A stretch of 64,000 bases of DNA from Candidatus Puniceispirillum sp. GTDB taxonomy: Bacteria > Pseudomonadota > Alphaproteobacteria > Puniceispirillales > Puniceispirillaceae. Location of the stretch: assembly GCA_028383305.1 (NCBI GenBank), contig JAOEVD010000010.1:18793-82792 (forward strand). The letters are read 5' to 3'. Below, piece by piece: positions 43,989 to 52,429 of this stretch; positions within the stretch are counted from its first letter, which is position 1, and each line of letters opens with the position of its first letter. Below the pieces are notes generated by a model that was not told the DNA's origin, did not search any database, and saw only the letters and a program-made list of their open reading frames with translations. The position numbers were made by a program, and so were the translations under genes.

Positions 43989-44025
43989 ATGGCGGATTGC
44001 ATGATGTTGCAAATCATCCCGCCAT
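43989..44025 (-). terminator. Hairpin downstream of betB (candidate)
   Basis: ATGGCGG (43989-43995) and CCGCCAT (44019-44025) are perfect 7-bp arms, and inner bases (ATTGCA against TGCAAAT) extend the stem with bulges. It starts 15 bases after the betB stop on the minus strand. No T run follows, so it may be a processing or RNA-stability structure rather than a true intrinsic terminator. Confidence 0.4.
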
Positions 44026-44039
44026 CGCCCAAAACCGAT

Positions 44040-45470
44040 TTACAGCTGAATATAAACCGATTTGATTTCACTGTAGGCATCAAGTGTGTGGGCGCTATTT
44101 TCACGGCCAAAACCGGAATATTTCGTCCCGCCAAATGGTAGGCCGGGTGGTAATAGATTATAGCTGTTCACCCAGACATTGCCGGATTCAAGCGCATCGG
44201 CAACGCGGTGCGCCCGCGCCAGATCCTTTGTCATCACACCAGCACCAAGACCAAAATTGGTGCTGTTGGCACGGTGGATGGCTTCATCTTCATCATCAAA
44301 GATTAAAACTGACATGACCGGCCCAAAAATTTCTTCGCGGACAACCCGCATATCATCATGGCAATTGGTCAAAATGGTTGGCTGCATGAAATAGCCATTT
44401 TCAAAACCTTGTGGCTTTAGCCCGCTGCCGCCTGTCGCGATTGTTGCGCCTTCATCCACGCCAATTTTGACATAATCAAGAACCTTGGCAAGATGCCGGC
44501 TTGAGATTAGTGCGCCCATCTGAATATCGCTTGCCATCGGATCGCCAACCCGCAGGGCCTCGGTGCGGGCGATCATGGCGGCAATGAAATCATCGGCGAT
44601 GCTGCGCTGGACAAACACCCGCGTGGCGTTCGAGCAAACCTCGCCACCAGTGTAGAAATTCGCATCAAGCGCGGTCTGGACGGCAAGGTCAAAATCGCAA
44701 TCTTCAAACACCAGCAAAGGCGATTTTCCACCAAGCTCTAGGGTGATTTTTTTCAGTGATTGCGCCGATTGCGCCATGATCAGCCGCCCTGTTTCAACGC
44801 CGCCGGTTAGTGATATTTTGGCAATGCCCGGGTGCGCGCACAAAGCTGCGCCAATTTCGCGATCACCATGAATGATCTGGAACAAGCCGTCAGGAAGACC
44901 GGCGGCTTGCAGCAATTCGGCAACCTTATGCGCCACAAAGGGGGTTTCTTCGGATGGCTTTAGAATGAACGCATTGCCTGCGGCTAACGCTGGCGCTGAT
45001 TTCCAGCAGGCAATCTGCATTGGATAATTCCATGCGCCAATGCCAGCGCAAACCCCAAGCGGCACCCGCATGCTATAGCCAATGGCCTTGTCCCATTTGT
45101 TGAAATCACCACTTTGTGTGGTGATACAGGCTGCAAAATAGTCAAACGCATCGGTTCCTGATGGCACATCACCGCTGACAGCTTCGCTAAAAACCTTGCC
45201 AACATCGCGCACCTCTAGATGCGCTAATTCGTCATTTGCCTCGCGCATCAGATTGGCGGCTTTATGCAGAATTTTGGCGCGGTCAAATGCGTCGGTTTTG
45301 GCCCATGAAATCTGGGCTTGGCTGGCAATCGCAACAGCTTCATCTAGCATTGCATCGCTTGCCGGTTCGATATGGGCAATCACTTCGCCTGTTGCCGGAT
45401 ACCGCTTTTCGATAATTGGCAGATTGCTTTTTACGGGCTTGCCGCCAATGAGTGACTGACAGATTTGCAT
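44040..45470 (-). CDS. betB: Betaine-aldehyde dehydrogenase
   Basis: This ALDH of 476 residues from the ATG at 45470, preceded by GGAGG, oxidises betaine aldehyde to glycine betaine in choline use. The family motifs are GAWNYPMQ, LTGGVETGR, the general base E245 in LELGGKSP and nucleophile C279 in TGGEVCSNATRVFVQ. The CSN after the nucleophile and PLLVFEDCDFDLAVQ fit BADH rather than GabD. Other omega-amino-aldehyde dehydrogenases (for example for aminobutyraldehyde or trimethylaminobutyraldehyde) share these features. It is divergent from a class II aldolase gene and close to the ProXWV-like operon. No betA choline dehydrogenase is in the window. Confidence 0.87.
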   Translation of the reverse strand: MQICQSLIGGKPVKSNLPIIEKRYPATGEVIAHIEPASDAMLDEAVAIASQAQISWAKTDAFDRAKILHKAANLMREANDELAHLEVRDVGKVFSEAVSGDVPSGTDAFDYFAACITTQSGDFNKWDKAIGYSMRVPLGVCAGIGAWNYPMQIACWKSAPALAAGNAFILKPSEETPFVAHKVAELLQAAGLPDGLFQIIHGDREIGAALCAHPGIAKISLTGGVETGRLIMAQSAQSLKKITLELGGKSPLLVFEDCDFDLAVQTALDANFYTGGEVCSNATRVFVQRSIADDFIAAMIARTEALRVGDPMASDIQMGALISSRHLAKVLDYVKIGVDEGATIATGGSGLKPQGFENGYFMQPTILTNCHDDMRVVREEIFGPVMSVLIFDDEDEAIHRANSTNFGLGAGVMTKDLARAHRVADALESGNVWVNSYNLLPPGLPFGGTKYSGFGRENSAHTLDAYSEIKSVYIQL

Positions 45471-45654
45471 GTCCGATTCCTCCGCCTTTTTGATCGGCCA
45501 ATATACCGGTCGACACAAGGGATGACTTTGTTTCCTTGGATGCCTAACATAGTCCAAAGAATTTAAAAAAGCATTTGATATTGCCAGTGAATCAGTCAGG
45601 CTTGATCAAATGGCAGTTTTTTATGCCGTTTGGCAGCAGCGATTGGGGGTAATC

Positions 45655-46389
45655 ATGTCTGAAATCATTGTTGATATTGATGAAGCACGCCGTGATCTTG
45701 CAGCGATTTTTCGCTGGACAGCACGCGAATCTATGCATGAAGGCATTGCCAATCATTTTTCCTATGCCGTATCGGGTGATGGCCAGCAATTTTTAATGAA
45801 CCCTTATGGCGTCCACTTTTCGAAAATGCGAGCAAGCGATCTGCTGCTTCTTGATGCTGGTAAGACGCCGTCTGATTATGGGCAAAAGGTTGATCCAACC
45901 GCATGGTGGATTCATGGCGCAATGCATCGCAATAATCCGCAGGCGCGTTGTATTGTGCACTTGCATTCGCACTATGCCACCGCGCTTAGCGCGCTCAAAG
46001 ACCCGACTTTGCTGCCGGTAGATCAAACCAGTTGCCGTTTCTTTAACCGGGTCGCGGTGGATTCTGGGTTTGATGGCATGGGGCTGGATGATGAGGCTGA
46101 AAGGCTATCAACTATTCTTGGCAATAAACGGATGGTGATGATGGGTAATCACGGGTTTATGACCATTGCAGAATCGCCAGCACTTGCTTTTGATCTAGCC
46201 TATTATTACGAGCGAGCTTGTCGGACTTATTTAACTGCAAAAGGGTCTGGGTTAGAGCTGTCTGTCCTGTCGAATGAAATTGCTGAGAAAACTGCAAAAC
46301 AATGGGAAGTCCAGGATCAAACAGTTGACCAGCACCTTGCTGCAATTCGAAGAGCTTTGGATGATGAAGAGCCTGAATACAGACACTGA
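45655..46389 (+). CDS. Class II aldolase/adducin-family protein
   Basis: This 244-residue protein has the fold of L-fuculose-phosphate aldolase and its relatives. The metal-ligand histidines are in CIVHLHSHYATALS and in MGNHGFMT, and the first-motif region is EGIANHFSYAVSG. It is longer than typical sugar-phosphate aldolases and resembles the group of predicted class II aldolases of unknown substrate in marine bacteria. GGGGGT precedes the ATG at 45655. It opens the rightward run that continues with the substrate-binding protein, but 170 bases separate them and no promoter was found between. Confidence 0.85.
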   Translation: MSEIIVDIDEARRDLAAIFRWTARESMHEGIANHFSYAVSGDGQQFLMNPYGVHFSKMRASDLLLLDAGKTPSDYGQKVDPTAWWIHGAMHRNNPQARCIVHLHSHYATALSALKDPTLLPVDQTSCRFFNRVAVDSGFDGMGLDDEAERLSTILGNKRMVMMGNHGFMTIAESPALAFDLAYYYERACRTYLTAKGSGLELSVLSNEIAEKTAKQWEVQDQTVDQHLAAIRRALDDEEPEYRH

Positions 46390-46559
46390 GGTATGAAATG
46401 ATCTAGAAACGGAAAGTTCAAAAGGTGCCATTTTGCAAAGTTAAACAAAAAAAAGGCTGTTATTGATCCAAGAAATGTCGCATGCTGAATATAACGAAAT
46501 AGATGGGTTGCTGTTCTATTTTACTAGAAAAACAAGTCAATAAAATCCTTGGGAGGGTT

Positions 46560-47570
46560 ATGATGAGAAAATTACTTATTGCGTCAGCAGTAGCGGCGGG
46601 AACCATGTTAGGGGTCTCGGGGCAGGCGTCTGCGGCATGTGGTACTGTCTCTATTGCTGAAATGAACTGGGCATCAGCACAGCTGATGGCCAATGTGGAT
46701 AAAATAATTCTGGAGTCTGGTTATGGCTGTAAGGTAGACATCGTTCCTGGCGATACAATGCCAACCTTTACTTCGATGAATGAAAAAGGCCAACCAGATG
46801 TAGCCGGTGAGCTGTGGGTTAATGCTGTTGCCACCCCGCTGAATGCTGCAAAAGCCGAGGGGCGTCTCCATACTGTTTCAGAGGGTCCGATTACCGGGTT
46901 GGGAGAAGGCTGGTGGTTGCTGCCGCATACCATGAAGAAGCACCCAGAGCTAAAAACTGTTGTCGATGTTCTGAATCGTCCGGACCTGTTTCCGCACCCT
47001 GAAGACCCGTCAAAAGGGGGCTTCCATACATGTCCGTCGGGTTGGGGCTGTCAGCTGGCAAATGCAAACTTATTCCGTGCCTTTGAAATGGAGAAAAAGG
47101 GCTGGCGTCTGGTTGATCCAGGTTCAGCGGCTGGTCTCGATGCGTCAATCGCAAAAGCGTCGGATCGGGGTGAGAACTGGTTTGGATATTACTGGTCGCC
47201 AACATCAGTTGTTGGTAAATACAGCCTGTCAATGCTCGACTTTGGTGTTCCATTTGCGGGTAGCGAAAATTGGGACAGTTGCATCGTCAAACCAGAACAG
47301 GAATGTGCAAATCCAAAAGCATCGGCATGGACAAAGTCAGAGGTTCATACTGTAATCACAGATAGCTTCAAAAAGCGTGTGGGTTCGGCTGGCGATTACT
47401 TTGCAAAGCGTATTTTTCCTGGTCCTGTAATGAACGCGACTTTGGCTTACATGGCTGACCAGCAGGCAACTGGTGAAGATGCTGCTATCGAGTTCTTGAC
47501 TAAGCACGCTGATGTCTGGACTAGCTGGGTTAGCGCAGATGTTGCTAAGAAGGTTAAAGCGGGCCTGTAG
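46560..47570 (+). CDS. Glycine betaine/proline-type ABC transporter, substrate-binding protein
   Basis: This is a ProX/OpuAC-type periplasmic binding protein of 336 residues. A signal peptide runs to about residue 25 (MMRKLLIASAVAAG to ASA). The mature protein has six cysteines (ACG, GYGC, HTC, GWGC, DSC, QEC), enough for three disulfides, unusual for the family, and several tryptophans of the kind that form aromatic cages for quaternary amines. A GGGAGGG sits directly before ATG 46560. The substrate could be glycine betaine, another betaine, proline, TMAO (compare TmoX of marine alphaproteobacteria) or a cyclic amino acid. The first gene of an X-W-V operon; a terminator separates it from the permease. 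Confidence 0.9.
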   Translation: MMRKLLIASAVAAGTMLGVSGQASAACGTVSIAEMNWASAQLMANVDKIILESGYGCKVDIVPGDTMPTFTSMNEKGQPDVAGELWVNAVATPLNAAKAEGRLHTVSEGPITGLGEGWWLLPHTMKKHPELKTVVDVLNRPDLFPHPEDPSKGGFHTCPSGWGCQLANANLFRAFEMEKKGWRLVDPGSAAGLDASIAKASDRGENWFGYYWSPTSVVGKYSLSMLDFGVPFAGSENWDSCIVKPEQECANPKASAWTKSEVHTVITDSFKKRVGSAGDYFAKRIFPGPVMNATLAYMADQQATGEDAAIEFLTKHADVWTSWVSADVAKKVKAGL

Positions 47571-47596
47571 GATCACTTGTTAGTGTGTCAACATAT

Positions 47597-47629
47597 CGCC
47601 TGCCGGTTTTTGTCGGCAGGCGTTTTTTT
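47597..47629 (+). terminator. Intra-operon rho-independent terminator after the binding protein
   Basis: CGCCTGCCG (47597-47605) pairs perfectly with CGGCAGGCG (47614-47622) around an 8-base loop, followed by seven T's. It sits between the binding-protein stop (47570) and the permease start (47647). Partial read-through would give much more binding protein than permease. Confidence 0.92.
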
Positions 47630-47646
47630 CACAAAAAGGTACTGTT

Positions 47647-48537
47647 ATGGAATTTTTTAGCGAGTTTCCTGAGCTAGGCCGTGGTGATTTGCGTGATTTT
47701 AAGAAGGCTGTCGATTTTGGATTTCGTAGCTTCTCGCGCGCCTACGGTGAGGGAATAGAAAACTTTTTTGACCCTTTATTGCAATTCATGATTTGGTTCG
47801 AGAGACTGTTAATTAACTCGCCTTGGCCAATTATTCTTATAGTAATCGCTGGCTTGGCTTGGCTTGGCTCACGGAGCTGGAAACTGGTTCTAGGGTCAGT
47901 TATTTGTTTCATAATTATTGGCTATTTTGGCATGTGGGAAAACACCATGGCCACATTAGCTATAATTTCGGTGGCCACTTTGGTTTGTATCGGCGTAGGC
48001 ATTCCTCTTGGGATTTGGATGGCCAAATCAAACCGCGTTCAATCAATTGTCACGCCTATTCTTGATGTAATGCAGACTATACCATCCTTTGTTTATCTGA
48101 TCCCCGTTGTGATGCTTTTGGGCATTGGCAAGGTGCCTGGGCTGATTGCGGTATGTATTTATGCTGCCCCACCAATTGTGCGACTGACCAATCTTGGCAT
48201 CCGGCTTGTTGATGAAGAAGTGTTGGAAGCTGCCGATGCTTTTGGTGCCAATTACAAACAACGGCTTTGGGGGGTTCAGATCCCGTTAGCGCTGCCAAAT
48301 ATATTTGCTGGTGTGAACCAGACAATTATGATGGCGCTTGCGATGGTTGTGATCGCCTCAATGATCGGTGTTCGTGGTCTTGGGGTACCGGTTTTGCAGG
48401 CGGTTTCAAACCAGTATCTTGCGCTTGGTTTGATGAACGGCCTGGCCATTGTTGCCATTGCCATCATCTTTGACCGTGTTTCACAAAAATATGGCCAGCG
48501 GTTGCAGGCTTATCGCAAAGGAAACGGCAATGGCTGA
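47647..48537 (+). CDS. ABC transporter permease, ProW-like
   Basis: This 296-residue inner-membrane permease has a long cytoplasmic N-terminus (about 50 residues), then about six helices between residues 55 and 285. The EAA loop region, EAADAFGANYKQRLWGVQIPLALPNI (ends EAADAFGA and LALPNI), binds the ATPase. This is the single-subunit permease of ProU/OpuA-type uptake systems. It starts just after the intra-operon terminator, and its stop lies within the ATPase gene (8-base overlap), so permease and ATPase are coupled. A DNA composition shift from neighbours is visible. Confidence 0.9.
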   Translation: MEFFSEFPELGRGDLRDFKKAVDFGFRSFSRAYGEGIENFFDPLLQFMIWFERLLINSPWPIILIVIAGLAWLGSRSWKLVLGSVICFIIIGYFGMWENTMATLAIISVATLVCIGVGIPLGIWMAKSNRVQSIVTPILDVMQTIPSFVYLIPVVMLLGIGKVPGLIAVCIYAAPPIVRLTNLGIRLVDEEVLEAADAFGANYKQRLWGVQIPLALPNIFAGVNQTIMMALAMVVIASMIGVRGLGVPVLQAVSNQYLALGLMNGLAIVAIAIIFDRVSQKYGQRLQAYRKGNGNG

Positions 48538-49576
48538 TACCAAAATTGAAATACGGAACCTGTATAAGGTTTTTGGTAGCAATCCCGAAGCGGCAATGAA
48601 GCATGTTCATGCCGGTCTCAGTAAACAAGATTTGCTTGACAAGCATGGTCACGTTCTTGGCCTTCGCGATATTAATATCAAGATCAAGTCAAAGCGGATT
48701 CAGGTGATTATGGGATTGTCAGGTTCGGGTAAATCAACCTTGATCCGGCATATTAACCGTCTGATCGAGCCAACCGAAGGCGAAGTCATTGTCGATGGTG
48801 ACGATGTGTTGGCAATGTCGATCGAGCAGTTGCGTGCCTTCCGGCGTCATAAAGCATCAATGGTGTTTCAGCGTTTCGGGCTTTTGCCGCATCGAACAGT
48901 GTCGCAGAATGTGGCGTATGGCCTTAGCATTCAGGGCATCAGTGAGGATGAAGCAACCGAACGAAGCCAGCGCTGGATTGACCGTGTTGGCCTTGCTGGT
49001 TTTGAACAGCATTTTCCAGCGCAGCTATCGGGTGGAATGCAACAGCGTGTCGGCCTTGCCCGCGCGCTGGCAACCGATGCGGAAATCCTTCTGATGGACG
49101 AAGCCTTTTCGGCACTTGATCCATTGATCCGAACCGATATGCAGAACATCCTTCTCGATCTTCAAGAAGAATTGCATAAAACCATTGTCTTTATCACGCA
49201 TGACCTCGATGAAGCTTTGCGGATTGGCGATGAAATTTCAATCCTGCGTGATGGTGAGGTGATCCAGCAGGGTGATCCACAATCGATCATCATGAAACCT
49301 GCCGATGATTATATCTCTGACTTTATCAAAGATATTAATCGGGGGCGCGTTCTCGAAGTGCGATCGATCATGGAAAAAGCTGATCGGGCAACCGGACCGA
49401 AACTGGGCATTAAAACGCCGCTTGAAGATGCGTTGCAACAGTTGGTGAATGCCGGCAAGGACAGCGGTGCCGTGACTGGTGATGATGGCAAGACGATTGG
49501 CAAGATCAGCATGGTTAACGCCATTGCTGCGATGGCACGTCCGGACCGAGGTGATGAAGGGCCAAGATACAAATGA
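48530..49576 (+). CDS. ABC transporter ATP-binding protein, ProV-like
   Basis: This ATPase of 348 residues from ATG 48530 (AAAGGAAA seven bases upstream) has Walker A GLSGSGKST, Q-loop VFQRFGLLPHRT, signature LSGGMQQRVGLARAL, Walker B EILLMDEAFSALD and switch VFITHDLDEALR. Up to residue 270 it is ProV-like. The C-terminal part, where E. coli ProV has two CBS domains, is reduced to about 70 residues ending ISMVNAIAAMARPDRGDEGPRYK (ends ISMVNA and EGPRYK), at most a single remnant. Ionic-strength gating through CBS domains may therefore be lost. Its stop overlaps the Ldh gene by 4 bases. Confidence 0.9.
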   Translation: MADTKIEIRNLYKVFGSNPEAAMKHVHAGLSKQDLLDKHGHVLGLRDINIKIKSKRIQVIMGLSGSGKSTLIRHINRLIEPTEGEVIVDGDDVLAMSIEQLRAFRRHKASMVFQRFGLLPHRTVSQNVAYGLSIQGISEDEATERSQRWIDRVGLAGFEQHFPAQLSGGMQQRVGLARALATDAEILLMDEAFSALDPLIRTDMQNILLDLQEELHKTIVFITHDLDEALRIGDEISILRDGEVIQQGDPQSIIMKPADDYISDFIKDINRGRVLEVRSIMEKADRATGPKLGIKTPLEDALQQLVNAGKDSGAVTGDDGKTIGKISMVNAIAAMARPDRGDEGPRYK

Positions 49577-50568
49577 GTACGCAAGAACTTGGCCTTGATG
49601 CCATTTATGACCTTGCAAAAAAGGTCATGCTGGCAAATGGATGTGATGTGGCAAATGCGGAAGCGCTGGCTGATATCATCAGCCGTGCCGAACGTGACGG
49701 GTCACATTCGCATGGATTGTTTCGTGTTCCTGGCTATGTCAAAGCGCTTCGCAGCGGCAAGGTTGATGGCAAAGCCAAACCAACAATCAAACACATCACC
49801 CCCGCGGTAATTCAGGTTGATGGTCATGGCTGTTTTGCGCCATTAGCACAATCGGTTGGACTGCCCGTTCTTGTCGAGGCGACACACCAAATTGGCATTG
49901 GTGCTTTATCGCTTGTAGGGGTTCATCATTTTGCTGCGCTTTGGCCGGAAACCGAATATCTGGCCGATCGTGGTCTGGTTGGTATAGCTTGTACGGCGTA
50001 TATGCCAGCGGTGGCACCAGCTGGATCGAAAGAGGCCTTATTTGGCACCAATCCATTGTCATTTGCGTGGCCGCGTCCGGATCATGATCCGGTTGTCTAT
50101 GATATGGCAACAGCGTCAATGGCGATGGGCGATGTGCAGATTGCCGCCCGTGATGGCCGTGAAGTACCGCTTGGTACAGGGCTTGATGAAAATGGCCAGC
50201 TAACCACCGATCCGGCAGCGATTGCCAAAGGCGTTCTATTGCCATTTGGCGGCTATAAAGGATCGGCGATTGCGCTGATGGTTGAATTGCTTGCCGCGGG
50301 CATGACGGGCGAGCAGTTCAGTTTTGAAGCCCGCGAAACCGACAATAAGGACGGTGGCCCGCCACGCGGTGGTGAAATGATCATCGGCCTATCGCCAACG
50401 GTGGTGGCCGGTGTTGGCTGGCAGGATCATGTTGAAGGCTTTATGCAGAAAATGACTGCTATTGATGGTGTTCGTATGCCTGGTGCAAGACGTCATAAAA
50501 ACCGGCTTAACAAAGGGCCGCGGCAAATCAATGCTGCGCTGATCGAAACGATTAACAGCTTTTTATAG
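49573..50568 (+). CDS. Ldh-family (LDH2/MDH2) oxidoreductase
   Basis: A 331-residue member of the NAD(P)-dependent LDH2/MDH2 family, which includes malate/sulfolactate/ureidoglycolate dehydrogenases and the delta-1-piperideine-2-carboxylate/delta-1-pyrroline-2-carboxylate reductases (DpkA). Family markers are SHSHGLFRVPGYV with the catalytic histidine, VHHFAALW, FGTNPLSFAWP and PFGGYKGSAIALMVE. Its ATG overlaps the ATPase stop (ATGA), so it belongs to the uptake operon. That makes metabolism of the imported compound its likely job: a cyclic imino acid or a 2-hydroxy acid. Terminated by a hairpin shared with convergent pckA. Confidence 0.9.
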   Translation: MSTQELGLDAIYDLAKKVMLANGCDVANAEALADIISRAERDGSHSHGLFRVPGYVKALRSGKVDGKAKPTIKHITPAVIQVDGHGCFAPLAQSVGLPVLVEATHQIGIGALSLVGVHHFAALWPETEYLADRGLVGIACTAYMPAVAPAGSKEALFGTNPLSFAWPRPDHDPVVYDMATASMAMGDVQIAARDGREVPLGTGLDENGQLTTDPAAIAKGVLLPFGGYKGSAIALMVELLAAGMTGEQFSFEARETDNKDGGPPRGGEMIIGLSPTVVAGVGWQDHVEGFMQKMTAIDGVRMPGARRHKNRLNKGPRQINAALIETINSFL

Positions 50569-50597
50569 CGGCGCGCTTCTGTCGCTGGGTAACGCAT

Positions 50598-50630
50598 AAA
50601 AAAGACCCTGGTTTCAGGCCAGCGTCTTTT
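50598..50630. terminator. Rho-independent terminator between the Ldh gene and pckA
   Basis: AAGAC-C-CTGG and CCAG-C-GTCTT pair with one C-C mismatch around a loop of about six bases, with A's on the left and T's on the right. It is a bidirectional candidate for the two convergent genes. Confidence 0.75.
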
Positions 50631-50656
50631 CATTTCAGGAATCTATTTTCGCTGGA

Positions 50657-52258
50657 TTAATCGATCTGCGGCCCTGCGGCAACAAGTGCCTTGCCTGCAT
50701 CGGTATCGGTGAATTTCTCGAAATTATCGACAAATAAACCACCTAGATGGCGGGCGCGCTTTTCCCATTCAGCTGGATCTTCGTAGCTTGACCGCGGATC
50801 TAGAACCGAACCGTCCAAACCAGCCAGAGCTTTTGGCATTTGCAGGTTAAAGATTGGCAAGGTTTCGGTTTCAGCATCATCCAATTCGCCATCAAAAATG
50901 GCATTGATCAAGGCCCGCGTGGCAGCCAGCGAAATGCGCTTTCCCTGACCGTTCCAGCCCGTATTGATCAAATAGGCTTTGGCACCTGCATCATGCATGC
51001 GCTTATTCAATACTTCGGCATATTTGGTTGGGTGAAGCGTTAGGAAGGCCGCCCCAAAACAGGCCGAAAAGGTTGGTTGATGTTCGGTCATGCCGCGTTC
51101 CATTCCGGCCATTTTAGCGGTAAAACCAGACAGGAAGTGATATTGCGTTGCGGCATCATCAAGAATCGAAACAGGCGGCAAAACACCAAAAGCATCGGCT
51201 GCCAAAAACAGCACATGTTTCGCATGACCAGCCTTGGAGACTGGACGAACAATATTGTCAATGTGATAGATTGGGTAGGAAACGCGCGTGTTAAGGGTCA
51301 GGCTGGTATCGCTGAAATCGATCTTGCCATCAGCATCCACCATCACATTTTCCAACAGCGCATCGCGGCGGATTGCCCGATAGATTTCCGGCTCGCTGGC
51401 CTCGCTCAGATCACTTGTCTTGGCGTAACAACCACCTTCAAAATTGAAAATGCCATCATCATCCCAGCCATGTTCGTCATCACCAATCAGGCTACGGTTT
51501 GACGAAGCCGACAGGGTGGTTTTACCGGTTCCTGACAAGCCAAAGAAAAGCGCCACATCGCCATTCACACCAGAATTTGCTGAACAATGCATTGAGGCAA
51601 TACCCTTTTGCGGCAAAAGGTAATTCATGACCGAGAAAAGCCCTTTTTTCATTTCGCCGCCATACCAGCTGCCGCCGATAAGCTGCATACGCTCGGTCAG
51701 GTTAAAGGCAACAAAGGTTGGCGAATTCATGCCGTGACGTTCCCAATCTGGATTGGTTGTCATGGAGGCATTTACCACGGTGAAATCAGGGGTAAAATCG
51801 GCAAGTTCTTCGTCGCTTGGCCGGATAAACATGTTTTTCACAAAATGCGCCTGCCATGCCACTTCCATAACAAAGCGAACTTTCATGCATGTGTCTTTAT
51901 TGGCACCGCAAAACCCGTCAACAATATACAGTTTTTTACCGCTTAGCTGCTTGGCAGCAAGTGCTTTCAGATCATTCCAGACAGCTGTATTAATGGGTTT
52001 ATTGTCATTTTTGGAGCCATTCCCATTCCACCAATAGCTGTCGCGAGTGGTGTCATCCATGACGATAAATTTATCTTTTGGTGATCGACCAGTATATTCG
52101 CCAGTTAACACATTAACGGCACCGAGTTCGGTCAGATAGCCGCGGGCAAAGCCTTCAAGTCCGGGCTGAAGTTCGTCTTCATAAAGCTGATCAAATGACG
52201 GGTTGTGAACAATGGTTTGAACGTCAGAAATACCGATAGATGACAGGAATTTTTCCAC
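50657..52258 (-). CDS. pckA: Phosphoenolpyruvate carboxykinase (ATP)
   Basis: PckA converts oxaloacetate and ATP to PEP, ADP and CO2, the entry to gluconeogenesis. The 533-residue protein starts at a GTG at 52258. Visible motifs: [10 protein letters not shown], the kinase-1a loop [11 protein letters not shown], the metal-binding [25 protein letters not shown] (ends LIGDDEHGW and GCYAKT), [12 protein letters not shown] and NTGWNGQG. A sigma-70-type promoter and a GC-rich hairpin lie in the 170-base upstream gap. It works with Fbp and Fba in this window to build hexoses from organic acids. Confidence 0.97.
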   Translation of the reverse strand: MEKFLSSIGISDVQTIVHNPSFDQLYEDELQPGLEGFARGYLTELGAVNVLTGEYTGRSPKDKFIVMDDTTRDSYWWNGNGSKNDNKPINTAVWNDLKALAAKQLSGKKLYIVDGFCGANKDTCMKVRFVMEVAWQAHFVKNMFIRPSDEELADFTPDFTVVNASMTTNPDWERHGMNSPTFVAFNLTERMQLIGGSWYGGEMKKGLFSVMNYLLPQKGIASMHCSANSGVNGDVALFFGLSGTGKTTLSASSNRSLIGDDEHGWDDDGIFNFEGGCYAKTSDLSEASEPEIYRAIRRDALLENVMVDADGKIDFSDTSLTLNTRVSYPIYHIDNIVRPVSKAGHAKHVLFLAADAFGVLPPVSILDDAATQYHFLSGFTAKMAGMERGMTEHQPTFSACFGAAFLTLHPTKYAEVLNKRMHDAGAKAYLINTGWNGQGKRISLAATRALINAIFDGELDDAETETLPIFNLQMPKALAGLDGSVLDPRSSYEDPAEWEKRARHLGGLFVDNFEKFTDTDAGKALVAAGPQID

Positions 52259-52319
52259 GAGAACAGCACTCTCAAAGTTGGTGAATGGGGGTGTGGCCGC
52301 GGTGGCCTTGCAGGGTTAA

Positions 52320-52335
52320 GCCCGTCCGGGCGGGC
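52320..52335 (-). promoter_or_regulatory. GC-rich hairpin in the pckA leader
   Basis: GCCCG (52320-52324) and CGGGC (52331-52335) with inner CC/GG bases form a compact GC-rich stem-loop between the candidate transcription start and the GTG start of pckA. A second GC-rich inverted element, GGCC..GGCC near 52298-52307, lies between it and the start. Role unknown. Confidence 0.35.
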
Positions 52336-52348
52336 GAAAACGAACAAC

Positions 52349-52378
52349 ATTATTAAGGTTGTGCGAAAGGCTTGTCAA
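52349..52378 (-). promoter_or_regulatory. Sigma-70-type promoter of pckA
   Basis: Read on the minus strand: TTGACA (52378-52373) is a perfect -35, and AATAAT (52354-52349) matches five of six -10 bases, 18 bases apart. A transcript would start near 52342, giving a leader of about 85 bases before the GTG start. Confidence 0.6.
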
Positions 52379-52429
52379 TCAGCAAGGCGGGACAGATGAG
52401 CGCAGTTCCTGTCGATGGCAAAAATTGTT

